Assembly: GCA_016987375.1 (NCBI GenBank) | Contig: PJRA01000048.1 | Span: forward strand, 1,371,454 to 1,435,453 | Direction of reading: 5' to 3' | DNA: 64,000 nucleotides | DNA from: Brachionus koreanus | Lineage: Eukaryota > Rotifera > Eurotatoria > Ploima > Brachionidae | Shown here: in pieces, positions 1-12,558 of the stretch | Layout of the letters: every line of letters begins with the position of its first letter | How positions within the stretch are numbered: position 1 is the stretch's first letter | Made by a program: the position numbers and the translations under genes | Notes under the pieces: generated by a model | The model's database searches: none | Told to the model about the DNA's origin: nothing | Seen by the model: the letters and a program-made list of their open reading frames with translations, nothing else

Positions 1-313
1 GAAAAGAGTCTGAGAGTTTCCAAGTCTTCGAGAATATTGCTAGCTTTGGTGGTTATTAAGACCATGTATAACTTATCCATTGGCTGATAGACATATCTTA
101 CGCTCTCAGTCTCAATAAACGTATGTTGTCGACTTCCTGATCCTATCAGCTTTGGGAACGAGGCCAGAAGACCTTCGATTCGGGCTCTTGTCATCTCTAC
201 GAACTGTCTTGAAACGAGAGCTGCAAAATTAAGCTAATTTAGAATTTTTTAATTCACAACTTTTAACTACCTTTTCCGTTTTTTGTACAGATTGCCGCTG
301 CTAAAAGTACCAT
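1..313 (-). CDS. ARCN1: Coatomer subunit delta (delta-COP), N-terminal part, cut by window edge
   Basis: The product is a subunit of the COPI coat, which carries cargo from Golgi to ER. Two exons are visible on the minus strand. Exon 1 (271-313) encodes [15 protein letters not shown] 50 bp GT-AG intron (221-270) follows, and exon 2 (1-220) continues [19 protein letters not shown] and then the stretch ending near [11 protein letters not shown]. These match the strongly conserved longin-like N-terminus of delta-COP almost residue for residue, and the ATG at 313 is the family start. The rest of the gene lies beyond the left edge. It shares its strand with the phospholipase D gene to the right. 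Identification is very secure. Confidence 0.96.
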
Positions 314-1684
314 TTTTGCTATTGAAGATAAAATTTATCTGAAATTAAATGAGAATAGCATAGAATTTTTAATAAAATATTATTTTTATTTTAAAGTTTG
401 ATCGAAAAATTTTCATATTTTAATCATCATTTCATAAAGCAGTGACTACGTGGTTTAAAGAAAAATAAATTCAAATACACGTACACATATTTGCAAGAAT
501 TTTGAGCTGCAATATGAATGCAAAATTTTGCACAAGCTCAAAGCGGCTGATATTTAAGCCTTGAATTTATAATGAAATTGAAATCATATTTTTTTAAATG
601 ATACTTTGAATATCAAAACAAAAATTAGATTTGTTAAAATATTTAAATACAAAAAAAATTTTCATTTTAAATTGAATATTTATTCAAAAAAAAGGAACAT
701 TTGAACTAAACTTAAATTCTAAATTCAATTTTAATTAATTATTTTGTTAAAACAACTACTAAGGTAATTTGTGAGTTTAAAATCAAGAAATTTATCATTT
801 TTTAAAATTAAATTATATTCAATTTTATTTATTTAGTTTTTAAAGAATGAATTAAAAATCTAAATTTTATTTATTTATGATTTCACCTTAAATTTGTCAG
901 CCCTTCTTCCTCATAAAATCATTTTTGATTATCTCACAATTAGTTATCGAAAAAAGTTATCTCAATTTATTTACTTGATGCATGTTGAAAATTTTGGAAA
1001 TAATTTAAAGCTTGATGCCATAAAAAAATGGGTTTTTAAAAGCTAGATAAGCAAAATTTTGTTTATAAAAATATTCGGTTTTTTTTCAAAAAAAAACTAT
1101 TGTTAAGATTATTTTCCAAATAATAAAATAAAATTTTTTTTCCAAAATTTAAAATTTTTTGTTTAAGAAGTATAACCTTTAAATAAATAAAAATAAACCA
1201 TCCTAAAATTTAATAAGGATGTTAGAAAATAATTTTTTTATGAAATTATAAGTCAAAAATTGTTGAATAATTTTTAAAAATTTACCATGAAATTCAACCT
1301 CACAAATATTGTAAATTTTCTGTTGGAAAGAAAAAATGAACAGATAAAGAAAAGATTAGCGAATCTACATGAAAAAAAATGCAGGAGACTTGCATCAAAA
1401 ATGAAAAAATATATTTCAAACATTACAGCTAAAAATATAAAAAATTTTTAATTTTCTTTAAATTTAAAAACGTATTTCCGAAAATATTTAAAGCTAAATT
1501 TTTAGATATTGATATAAAATTTTTAACATAACAAAAAATTCTAAATGCTCGAAACCTTCCTAAAGTTCAATATTTTTTATTCAAATAATAAGAAAGAAAA
1601 AACTATTTTTATTAAAAATTTTTTTTGAATTTATTTAAAAAAAAAACATATATATATTTAATTAGTTAAATTAATTTGAAGAGC
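314..1684. other. Intergenic, A+T rich
   Basis: This lies between the delta-COP start and the phospholipase D stop. It is low-complexity A/T-rich sequence in which I see no coding exon, RNA gene or repeat. Confidence 0.6.
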
Positions 1685-4600
1685 TTAGGTCCAGGTCGAG
1701 GTTGGAACAATGCCTTCAGGTGTTGTTATATTTGGGAAAAAATTGTTTTCTTTTGACAAAAAATGTAGTGGAAAGTCAACAATAAAACCCATTACATTTT
1801 CAAGCAGTAGCTTAGCCTAGAAAATTGAAATAAAAATTAATAACCCGAAGAAAAACCAAATTAATTACTTGAGTTGGATCGGATTTGTTTAAACAAGTTT
1901 GATAAGGGTATGTTTTAAGAGCTTGTAATGTTTGAACATTGTCCGAAGGTAAACATTTAAAAACTTGATCATAAATTTGACTATTTTTGCTAGATACTAA
2001 TTTGAAATTATAAAAAAATTCGTCACAAACACAATCAGATACATCTATAAAATCAGGATTTTTAAAAAAAATTCCTAGATGAAGTCTAAACGAAATTTAT
2101 ATTAATTAAAAATTTGTTTTTATGAAAATCTATTTTCTTACTTAAAAATTTTTGATCTCAAATGAAAAGCATATTTTCCTACTCTTACTATTTTTTTACC
2201 AATTTTTGAATCAATAAATTCTTCGTCTTTAATAAGAGCAGCAATTTCTGAGTCACGTTTTCCAAGCATACTTCGATCATTTATGTTGGCCGAACCACAT
2301 ATTACATAGCGGTCATCAACAATCATCAGCTTTGAATGAACGTAAATAATTTCTTGAACAAGTTTGCCCATCAACACAGACCAATTTCTCATACCATGAA
2401 ATGTTATAAATTCGGACGGATCGATTCCTTTAAAAGTTAAAAAATAAACATTTTATATTTAATTAACATTACTTAATTTACCATTTTTTTCTAGTTCTTT
2501 AAAAATTGAAAATTCGCCAAATTTTATTGATCTCAGATTAAAATATTGCACAGCTAAGATTGTATTTATATTTTCAAAGCCAGGTAAAAGCGGAATTACC
2601 GCATAAACTCTAAATTTTTTACCTTCTCTTAAAAATAAATAGAGTAATTGAATAAAAAATTTTCATTTTTAAAAAATTTTTAGAAATAATTTAATTGATT
2701 TGAAATAAATATTTTTTATCGAAAAAAAATTCAAATTTGTTATGAATTCTGAAAAATTTTGATAATTTTAATTTAAGTCTTATAATTTTTTTATTAAACT
2801 CTTGAAAATAATCAAACAATTTAAAATAAAAAGATATAATTATCTTTGTTTAATTTTAAGTATGTTGACTATATTAAAAATTAGCGTTGAGTACGACGGT
2901 GGCGATCAATAGACAGCCAAAACTTGGTGTTGGGCGTCTAGATGGTTGCAGGGGATAAATTTTTTTTCTAAAATTTACTGTTTTTTTTATACTCAATTCT
3001 TTTATCTATCAAATTTTCACATTTAGAATTTTTTATTAATTTTATTGTTGTACAAGATCATCAAAACGGCATCAAAAATGTTTAGTTTAGTGGCGGCCAC
3101 TGACAGTACATCTCCCTATATTTAAAAAATAAAATTTTTGAATAGACATTTATTTGAATTGAATAAAAAGCTTCTGTTTTTTTTTAAAATTTAAGCAAAA
3201 ACGAGTATTTCTTTTTATTTTGTCTTTACTTACACAATCATTCACAAAAACTCAGAAAAATATAAAATTTTTTTATAAAAATGCCTCATTTTTGAATATT
3301 TTTTTTTGGACAATATTTTGGGCCCTAGGATTAGATACAAAAATACAAAAAAAAATCTTTTCATGAATTTTAAAGTCTGAGTTGACTTAATGTACTTATT
3401 TATTGAGTATTAAGCGATTTTATTTTGTTTATATTAAAATAAGAAGTTCTCAAAAGTTCACAAAAAAATCCAGATGACAAAATATTCAAAGTTGGCTTCT
3501 TCCCTCTCAATTTAAATTCAAGAATAATTAGTCTGATACCTACTTTCCACTTCTATAAAATAAGACTTAAACAGCAAATTAGCCTTTTTTGTCTTTGAAT
3601 TAATGGGAATATCTCTTATAATTAATTATTTCTGAAAGGCTTAAAAAATTTCAATTACTTAAATGCACGCACAATTCTTTTGACTAAAAAACTTCCGATA
3701 CAATTTTTTACCAAAGTGTCCTTTTCCGAATTACAAGTAGTAACAAAAAATTGATTCTTATTTATTAGATAAATATAAAAAATTTTATTTAATTAAAAAT
3801 AAATTATCTCACTTCAATGTAAATAAAGTGCTCTGAATTTTCAATCAAATGACAGTAAGCATTCAAAATTGATGACTCAGCAGTAAGTAAACCACCAGAC
3901 CATAGATCAAGAGAGCGCAGAATCTAAATAACTAAATTTTTAACTTTTAAAGTAAATAATTTTAATTAAATACCTGAACAGAACATTTGGACAAATTTGG
4001 TCCTAAAAAATCGGTTTTAATCTCAAAAGTTTCATGATATCCTTTTGGCAGTAGAAAAGGATAATCCATATTTTTCTCAGCCATTTCTATCTAAAAGAAT
4101 TTAAGTAAATTAAAGCTTAAATATTTGTAAACTACTTTTGCTTGATTCCATCTTTGAATAAAATGTCGTGCTAGATCTCGAGCTGATTCACCAGCTATTA
4201 CAGCCCCCTGATCCCTCCATGGCATTCTTGGAATTTCGTTTCTATCAAATTGATCTTAAATAATTAAAATGATTCATTAAAAACATTTAAAGATTAAAAT
4301 TTTAAACCTGTTGAAAAATCATGAATATTTTTAAAATCTTCTATATAACAATTAGAGTAGTCTTTACCCAGCCAAAATCGGATTTCAACTTCTGGATCAT
4401 TAACTAACTGATCCTCATTTACAGAAAATTCACTTTTTTTATCATTTACTGATTCAACTTTATTAAATCCACGTTTTAGTTCTAAAACCTAAAACAATAG
4501 CATTTTAATCATTGTAATCAAAATTTTTTCATCATTACTTTTTTTATTTTGCGAAATTTTTCTCCAACTTTATTTGATTTTTCTACTTCTTCTGACCTTG

Positions 4601-7600
4601 GACTAATCTTATTAAAAGATAATACAGTTTCTTCTAATTTTAACGCTGAATTATTGTCAAAATTTGCTGCAAGTTTACACGTAATTGCCGAACTTCTAAC
4701 TATATTTGAAAGAGCTTCATCTAAATTAATCACTTCATCTTTCTGAAAAATAAATATAAAAAATTTAAATTAAAAAAAATATATCAATACTTTAATATCC
4801 TGATGAATTGATTCACATGTGAAAGGATATTTTTTAATATCTATATTATAATTGTTATCATAAACATCCACTAGTCTATGCTCTTCATCATCCCATCTGC
4901 CAAAACATAAATCTATTCCTCCCAAGAAAGCAATTGACTGATCAATTACAACTGTTTTTTCATGATGTGACCACATTGAAAAATTGGGCGCATTGTTTTT
5001 TGGATGCAATATTACTTTTATATTAGGATTTTTGTAGTTTTCAGTTAGTATTCTTTTAACTCTTTCACTAGAAAGACATAATAACAAGTCTATTTCTTTG
5101 TAGAGAAGAATATAAATTTTGACATTTTGTTTAGATTTTCTTATTAAAATAGAGTCAAGTCTGTGATTTTTGTTATAAGTTGGTCTTTTAAGATATAGTT
5201 CAGGACATAGCCACCAGCCTGTTATAAATATTTCCTCTTTTGCTTGGTTTAAAGATCTCATTAAGTCTTCCATATACTGCTTTGAATTGACGTACCATTT
5301 GCAAATTTGAAATTGTCGTACCGGAGCGAAAGAATCATGAGGCAATAAATTTAAGCTTTTAAATTGTTTTCCTGTTGTTGCGACCATATTTTCTATTGAT
5401 TGAAACCACTTTTTTTGCTGTTCGGAACTTTTAAATTTTAGGATGATTGACCGTTGTGAATTTTTTAACTGTATGGCAAAGTATGCACCAGGCTTTATTT
5501 TGGTCTCAAATTCGAAATTCTTATCAACAAGAATTACGAATCCCAGTGATAGATTAAAATAGGGATTCAAATAGGCAATGTAAGTATCTTTTACTGCAAA
5601 CCATCTTTTTTGATTCAAGATATGAAAATTAGAACAAAAAAATTTTTTTAAATGTCGTAAATTGCCGTAGTAGAAATTTTGAAACGAGTGTTTGTATAAA
5701 AAGTCTTCAATCAAACTTGGACTTACTCCATTTAAAAATGACAAAGGAGATATAGATAAAAATTTTAGCTTTAAAATAAGAAAAAATATTCCATTATTAT
5801 TAATGTTTATTTGTTAAGCTAAATTACCATGGAAGGATGATCTCGGTATGATGGAAACATTAAACATTTTTCTAAATATTCTTCTATTTGTTTCTTTTTT
5901 TTTTTAATAACGCAAATAATTAAAATTTATTTATAAATTTTTTTGTATTAATAGTGAAAATTTTTAATATAAATTTTTTCATTAAGATCACAGAGTTAAA
6001 TAAGTAAATTTTCAAAATTCCTATTAGAATTTTTTTTGAAAAAATACTTTGATCTTAAATTATAATTAAATTTATCAAATTTTTATTTTATTTTATTTAA
6101 CCAAAGCCTCAACAATAGTTTAAATTGTTGAAATAAAACACCTAGTGCTTCATTAATAATACTTAGTCATTCACTCTTACAAGTAGAATAACTTAATAAT
6201 CTCATAAAAGAATAGGACTTAAATGAAAAAGTACAGATAATAAAAAACAATTTGTTATCTTTCTACTTTTCTACTAATGTGTTTTTTATTTTAGATTTTT
6301 TTTTGTTTAGAAAATAAATAAAGATACAAATATTTAATAACTTACCTACATATATACAATACAAACTGAAGCTAAGCTGTACGCCTTTTCTTCCCTTTGA
6401 ATAAAGAAATAAAACTCATTGATTGAATAAGCCAAATCTTTCTCAAGAAAACCTAAGAAAGGAAAATATTGGGGAAGAGGAAAAGAAAGAAAACATACAA
6501 GTAGATTTTTGTTTTAGTGTAGAAGAGACAGATCTCTCTCATATAATGTTAACTCTTTATTAGAAAAAAGGCCAGCTTCACCATAGAAATCATGTTCTGT
6601 TCTTGTTTTTTAATTTTAATCACTTTTGATACTTTAATTCAAAAATAAAAAAAAGTTAAAAAATTTACATTAGCTAAATAATTAAATACTAATTTTTGTG
6701 GTTAATGCGTTGACTTAATGGCTCTGAATTTGCTCTTTTGTATAGGTCAGCATTTGATAATGTCTTTGGTCAGGAAAAACAAAAGATTGAGATGGCTTTA
6801 ACATGTACTTAGAATGAAAAAAAAAGAGTATCAAAATAAGTTCTTCAATGGACGCCCCATGGGCGACTGAAGACTAGCAGTAACAAAGAGGTCATCACGA
6901 AAAGGCTCATCGAAATGGAAATGACATGAATGATGGGGAAAAGCAAGGGAAAAAACAAAAGATCGACTTGACTGAAAACCATAAGTAATAACTGCTGCAC
7001 AACGAGTGAATAAGGAAAAAAAATACTAACGTTAGATTTACTAACTAATTGTTATCATTTTTTTAAAACAAGCTAAATTTAAATTTATTTCTGAAATTTA
7101 ATTTAAAATTTTTTTTTTTTAAATTCCTTCTTTTTCGCTATTAATACAAAATACTTTCGACTAAAAAAGGCCTACACATCGTTCTGAGATTCGACTTTCT
7201 TCTATGTTAAAGTCTTTTTCACAAGGAAACATCTATTTTTAAAAATAATTAGAAATTTCAAGTCACTTGATAGCCATTTTTATTTGTAATAATTAATAAA
7301 TTAGTTTTAACTTTTTAATTATTTAAAATAAATTAAAACAAAATTACCGGCCATTCAGGTTTGATATCATTTCTTGAAAAAAAAAACAAAATTAAAATAA
7401 AACTGCATCAATCAAAAAAGCTTACTCATCAATTTCTGAGCAAGATTTTCCTAAATCTTTTTTAACTAAAATAGTCAAAGCTTTGTGAACTTCTTTTAGC
7501 TCCTTGTACTCTCTGTCTACTTTCCATACAAAATTCCCATGAGTTATTTTTATCAAATAGCTTGATTTTTATTTATAAATTAATTTTTAACATTTTTTAT

Positions 7601-8007
7601 TGTTATCTTTACTTAAATTGATTTAAAAAGTGACGTCTATTTCTTCTGTTAGCTTGAACTTTTACTTTAATAGGCTCATCGGGAATAAAAATACATTTGC
7701 ATTCAGAAAATAAATTTACATGTATGTCAAGATTATTTTTAGCTTAAATTAGAAGTAAAATTTTAAATAGAAATCTAAAAAAAATAATTTTTTTTTGACA
7801 ATTACCAAATTTTTCAATAAATACATTCGAATTAGTATATGGCAAAATTTCAAAAGCTTTATTGTTCATTGCTGATATGGAAACCATCTGTCCGAGAAAA
7901 TTAGATCTCTTGACCAACTTTCCGATAGTTTCATTTTTAGTTTCTGGCGTTATTTCATTTTCGCTTATTGATTCATTAAAGCTTTCATGATCAGTGTCTT
8001 TACTCAT
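1685..8007 (-). CDS. PLD1: Phospholipase D (PX-PH-HKD type), complete, 16 exons
   Basis: The enzyme hydrolyses phosphatidylcholine to phosphatidic acid and choline at Golgi, endosomal and plasma membranes. My model has exons 7806-8007, 7613-7742, 7426-7560, 7348-7372, 5828-5893, 4791-5768, 4539-4742, 4308-4488, 4136-4254, 3974-4090, 3813-3923, 3659-3756, 2482-2627, 2142-2427, 1869-2085 and 1685-1816. It stays in phase and gives about 1,048 residues, the usual animal PLD length. A PX domain lies near residues 70-180 and a PH domain near 200-320. HKD1 ([10 protein letters not shown], then GGID) is near 460, and HKD2 (HSKLMIVDD, then GSANINDRS) near 868. The protein ends in WT like vertebrate PLDs. 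I use the ATG at 8007; the frame extends upstream only through a TTG. The loop between HKD1 and the next conserved block is short and charged. Two introns exceed 1 kb (2628-3658 and 5894-7347), and the 978 bp sixth exon fuses the PH and first HKD regions. PLD1 and PLD2 cannot be separated by eye. Confidence 0.95.
2876..3115 (+). repeat. Diverged repeat inside a phospholipase D intron
   Basis: This segment of the 1.03 kb intron is less A+T rich than its surroundings. It opens with aaaattagcgttgagtacg and carries tttagtggcggccactgac near 3085. The reverse strand of an LRP1 intron has aaaattagcgttggggaacg near 40187 and tttagtggtcggccacgac near 39970, in the same order and at similar spacing (about 200 versus 220 bp). 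I read them as two old copies of one dispersed element of unknown class. Confidence 0.4.
5894..7347. other. Long intron of the phospholipase D gene
   Basis: This 1,454 bp intron separates the PX exons from the exon before the PH domain. The part around 6700-7010 is visibly richer in G and C than its flanks, for example near gacgccccatgggcgactga. That suggests an old insertion, but I recognise no open frame, terminal repeat or RNA gene in it. Confidence 0.5.
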
Positions 8008-8823
8008 TACCAAATAAAGTTATTAAATCTAACATAATAAATTTCCTAAATAAAAGAATAGAAATCAGCATAATTTACGAAAAAGTGAAGGATCTAATTT
8101 TAAAGTCTCTCTTTGACTTCACGAAAAAAAAACATGAAACAAATTAGATTTAATATTTGTAGAAATTTAATCATTTTGAATTAAAATTACTAAAATTTTA
8201 AAACAAAAAAAAAAGTGTTAGTTTTAATTAAAAAAATATATAATATTGATTATGGAAAAGATGAAAATTTAGAGTTATTTTATTTTATTCTTAAGAGCAA
8301 TGTTCAAAGAGCTTATTTTGCTTTATTTCTCTTGTGTAAGTTGATTGCCAAAAATATTTTAAATTGTGCGCTTAATTTTAACGATGTTTCTTCAATTTTT
8401 TTAATTTGAAGAGGAAATTAATTAAATATTTTTGGCAGCAAATTAAATATATTATGCTATTATTTCCGATTTATTAAATTCAAATTAGGTGATAATTTGG
8501 CTTAGAGTTCAATCTTTTCAAATTTGATATTTTAAATTCAATCAAAATTTAATAAATTTCAAGTATTTGAAATATTTAGAATTCTTAAAAATGATGTTGA
8601 AACTTGAACTTGAGATCTATAAATGGAACAAATTACATTTAAAATAAAAACAATCCATACAAAATTTTTAACAACTTTCCTTTTTTTTTAAAAATAAATT
8701 GAAATTCTTATGAAATTGACATGATTTAAAAATAAAACAAAATGTTGTATAAATATTTGATTTTTTTCTTGTATATTTTCATTATCATCAAAACTTTGAT
8801 TTTAAGAATTAATTTAATCCAAA
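8008..8823. other. Divergent promoter region between PLD and small HSP
   Basis: The two genes are transcribed away from each other across this 816 bp. I looked for heat-shock elements (alternating GAA and TTC blocks) and found no convincing array. A TATA-like tataaatat lies at about 8749, some 75 bp before the small HSP ATG. A short open frame at 8215-8409 has no recognisable content. Confidence 0.5.
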
Positions 8824-9676
8824 ATGTCATTGATTCCAACCAGCTTTTTCCCTCGTTCAATGTTCGACATGGACAGATGGCTGAGACCATCTATGGACGT
8901 TGGACCATCAACTTTGGACATTTTTGATCCATTCGATGAATTAGTAATTAAGATTTTAAGCTTTAAAAATATTTAATTTAGCAACAAAATAGGACCGAAC
9001 GATGAGTCGTAATTTACAATGGGTCAATATGCCAGAGTCGTTTAGTGAACTCAGACAAATGATGCCCAGAGTTCCAAAAAAATGGAGGGTTCAACTTGAC
9101 GTTAGAGGCTTTAAACCTCGATCCATTAAATGCAATGTTTCTGATGATCAACGAAAATTGGTGGTTAATGCTCGTGAAGGTGACGAATCCAAAAAAGGAA
9201 CTGATAACTATACTGTAAGAGAATTGAGGAGAACATTTGATTTACCAAAAAATGTTGAAACCGATAAGATGGTTAGTTTTGTTACGCCAAACGGAAAGCT
9301 AATTGTTGAGATACCCCAGAGGACTGAAGAAAAAACCCAAGAAGAATTATGGCCTAAGATAGTAGAAGGAGAAAAAGGAGCCAAAAATGTTCAATTGTCT
9401 TTGCATCTACCCGAAAGTATTGATCCATCTAAAGTAAAAGTTACATGCAAAGATCGTGACTTGATTGTGCAGGCGGAAGAAAAATCCGAAACTCCGGATA
9501 CAAGTCATCAATTCTACTTTTATAGAAGAAGTACTTTGCCTGAAAATACAGACTTTGCTAATTTGAAATGCGTCATGGATAAAAATCATAATCTTTCAGT
9601 AACTGCTCCAATAAGCAGCGAATTGAAAACAACTGAACGATCTATTCCAATTGAAATGAGAAAATCAATTCAATAA
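8824..9676 (+). CDS. Small heat-shock protein with two alpha-crystallin domains
   Basis: This is an ATP-independent chaperone that would bind unfolding proteins in the cytosol. Exon 1 (8824-8943) encodes MSLIPTSFFPRSMFDMDRW and on to FDPFDEL. A 49 bp intron (8944-8992) follows, and exon 2 runs 8993-9676, giving 267 residues. The acceptor must be the AG at 8991-8992: the earlier TTAG at 8980 leads straight into a stop. The first alpha-crystallin domain is near residues 65-150 (WRVQLDVRGFKP, then GKLIVEIPQ). The second is near 165-250 (VQLSLHLPESIDP, then LSVTAPI). Two such domains in one chain is the form known from flatworms, and this is the main clue to the organism. A poly(A) signal aataaa overlaps the stop codon. 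Confidence 0.92.
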
Positions 9677-10808
9677 TAAAAATTAATTAAATTTGATTTT
9701 GTCTGAGTATTTATTTTTTAGTTATTAATTAAAATTAAGTAGCATAACTGAAAGGTATTTTTAGTTTGAATAAAATTATAAAATTTATTTTAAATAATTC
9801 AATTTTTTTTCTTAAAAAATCGATTTTTTTTATTTGTAAAAACGAAATTGATTTAATCCAAAAATAAATTTTAACTCATGACTCGAAGATTGAACAAAGA
9901 AAACATATCTGCAGTGGGATAAAATTGAATGAGCTACAAAATTTACAATTAAATAAAATATAATTAAATTATTTAGTTTGCATTGAAGTAGATGACCAAA
10001 ACTTGATTCATGAGTTGCAAACAAAACCAAATGTTGTTGATAATTCTATTATTAGAAGAAAATGAACATGTCATTTCAATTTATATCTCCATAGACCCAT
10101 AATCATATAATTCAAGACTAAATAATTCTTTTCCTAAGATTTAAATAAAAAAAAATTAAATATAGAACCTAATTTAATTTTCTAAAATTTTCATAATTAA
10201 GTAATGTATGATTAACTTACAAACAAGTTTTTGCCTATGAAGATTTTTATTTACATCATAAAAATATTAAAAACAAGTAAAAAAATCATTTGCAAGTCAT
10301 GAATTTGATTTTTTATTTAACCATCATCAAATATTATAATAATAATAAAGAAATGAGATTATATTATTAACCCTCGAAAGCCGGAGCATTTTTTTTAGTT
10401 AAATAAAAGCATTTTGGCAATTTTTAATCAGAAATCAAATATCAAAAAAATATTGAAATTAATTAATTTTTGTTGCAAAATATGTTTATTTTCATGTAAT
10501 AAAAAGCAAAAAGAAGAAAAAGTACAAATGGTCGAAAAATTTCCTTCAGTCTTCGACTGTTAATCTATTTTTCCGCATTTTTTTCTAATTTTATTTAATC
10601 TAAAAAAATTTTCCTAATTTTAATCTAAATTACATACTAATTTAAAATAAAAAAGACAAAAAAATTTTCAACACAAAAAAATTAAAATGAGAGAAAAATG
10701 CAGTCATCTTGGACTGCATTTGAACAAATTTAAAATTTTTTATCTAAAATTTCCACTGCGTTGCTTACGAAAAAAATTGTATAATTTTTTAAAATCAAAG
10801 ATTTTCAA
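9677..10808. other. Intergenic, A+T rich, with a short dispersed repeat
   Basis: No gene is recognised here. At 10528-10565 the sequence aaatggtcgaaaaatttcct and the following cagtcttcgactgttaa resemble a block at 58536-58573 (aaatggatgagaaattccct, then cagtctttgagtgttaa). This suggests a dispersed repeat. Confidence 0.45.
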
Positions 10809-11880
10809 ATGGATACATCAGATGGATATTCAAATGAAAAGCCTTCCACATCATCATCATCGTCTGTAATGGCACCAGTAACATCAGCTCCAAGTATAAG
10901 CATTGCTTTGCATCCACTAGTGATTATAAACATAAGCGAGCATTGGACCCGGATTCGCGCTCAGACTGGAAAACCTTCCAAAGGTAGAAAAATAGAATTC
11001 AAAACCTTAATTTTAAAAAATAAATTAAGTGTATGGAGCCTTGCTTGGTAAGCAAAAAGGCCGATCAATTGAACTTTGCACATCTTTTGAAATGAAAATG
11101 AATTTAAATCCTAATGACAGCTCTATTGAAGAAATTGATCTAGATTTTCTAAACACAAGCATTTCTCAGTGTAAATCTAATCTTAAACTTTAAAATTGTA
11201 ATTAAATTTTATTCTTTTTTTCAATAGTTAAACAAGTTTTTAGTGATTTCGATTTTTTGGGGTGGTACACAACTGGATCAGCTCCTACTGAAAGCGAAAT
11301 AGAGTTACACAAGAAAATTTGTTCCATTAACGAAAGTCCTGTTTTGCTTAAGTTAGATCCTTTTGGAAAGCATACCGACCTCCCAGTTACTATATATGAA
11401 TCAGTAATTGACATTATAAATGGAGATGTCAAAATGCTTTTTATTGAATTAGAATACAATTTGGCGACTGAAGAAGCTGAGCGCATAGGAGTTGACCACA
11501 TATGTCAGCACTCTCATAGTAATACTTTGGTTCAATCAGCAGTCGCAGATCATTTAAATGCTCAGTATTCGGCTATTAGTTTATTAAACAATAGAATACG
11601 AGTGATCTATGAATATGTAAAAGCGGTAAAGGAAAAAAAAGATGTAAAAAAAAATAATGAAATTCTTAATGAAATTCAAAGCTTGTGTAATAGATTACCG
11701 GTTATGAATTCGCCAAATTTTTACAAAGAATTTTATACCGTATGTAATTAATAATTATTTATCATTCAAAAATTATTTATCTTATTCTTTTTGCAGTTGT
11801 ATAACGATGTAACTTGGATATCTTACTTGGCTGTTATAATGCAAGGATCAAATACTTTGAACCAGGTTTGTTTGTTTTAA
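10809..11880 (+). CDS. COPS6: COP9 signalosome complex subunit 6
   Basis: CSN6 is one of the two MPN-domain subunits of the COP9 signalosome, which removes NEDD8 from cullin-RING ligases. Exons are 10809-10983, 11039-11170, 11228-11739 and 11797-11880, with introns of 55-57 bp. The catalytically inactive MPN core reads [19 protein letters not shown], then [41 protein letters not shown] and [13 protein letters not shown], all in family order. The start is the first ATG in frame, followed by a Ser-rich leader. The C-terminus is uncertain. Reading through gives a stop at 11878-11880 after NTLNQVCLF, without the last 20 or so residues usual in the family. A donor after NTLNQ (11866) could instead lead to a further exon that I could not identify. 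Confidence 0.9.
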
Positions 11881-12558
11881 AACAATTAAATCAAATTTAC
11901 TAAAAAAAAATTATTAGAAAAATTTATTATTTTTAAAATTAAAAATTAAATTTTTAGTCTAATTTTTGCATTTCTTGGTATTGTTAAAAATGTTAGTTAT
12001 TAAAAAAGAATATTCACTGAACTTCACTAAGATCAACTGAATTTTTTTGATTTTCTATCTCAATCATTCATGATTCATTGATTTTTCATTGAAAAATTCG
12101 AGAATAATCGATGTTGCATGATGAATTGTAACTTAATATAGGCAATATTTTAATTTCAAAACCTAAAAAAACAATTATTTTAGTTGAGTTAAATATAAAA
12201 AAAATAATTGATTTTATAAAAAAGATATATCTGTTCAAAAGTTAATTTAAATTTAAAATATTTTATTTGAAGTATTTGAACAAGTTTTTGGTCATGTACG
12301 ACAAAGCCATCACAAAGCGTGGACGCTCGATTCTAATCTGATCATAATTATCTGTATAAACGAGTTTTTCTTCATATAAACAAATCGGTGCTTAAATTAT
12401 TAATTTAACAAAAAAAAAATTTAAATAAAAAAATATGATTAAATCTTTTTTTATTTTATTTTTATATCAGAGTAATAAATCATTCTGAAAAAAAAATTTC
12501 TAAGATTCAAATAAAAATACAATTTTTGTTTTAAATAAGTTGTGTACATATTTTAAAA
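11881..12558. other. Spacer between CSN6 and INTS6 genes
   Basis: A+T-rich sequence between two plus-strand genes. It could hide the last CSN6 exon, but no candidate resembles the family C-terminus. Nothing else is recognised. Confidence 0.5.

Noticed and set aside
8215..8409. 64-codon open frame between PLD and small HSP
   Set aside because: Starts with a non-ATG codon, has A+T-driven composition and no recognisable motif or splice partner.
8571..8585. Heat-shock element upstream of the small HSP
   Set aside because: A lone gaattc lacks the required spacing between GAA and TTC units and no array is present.
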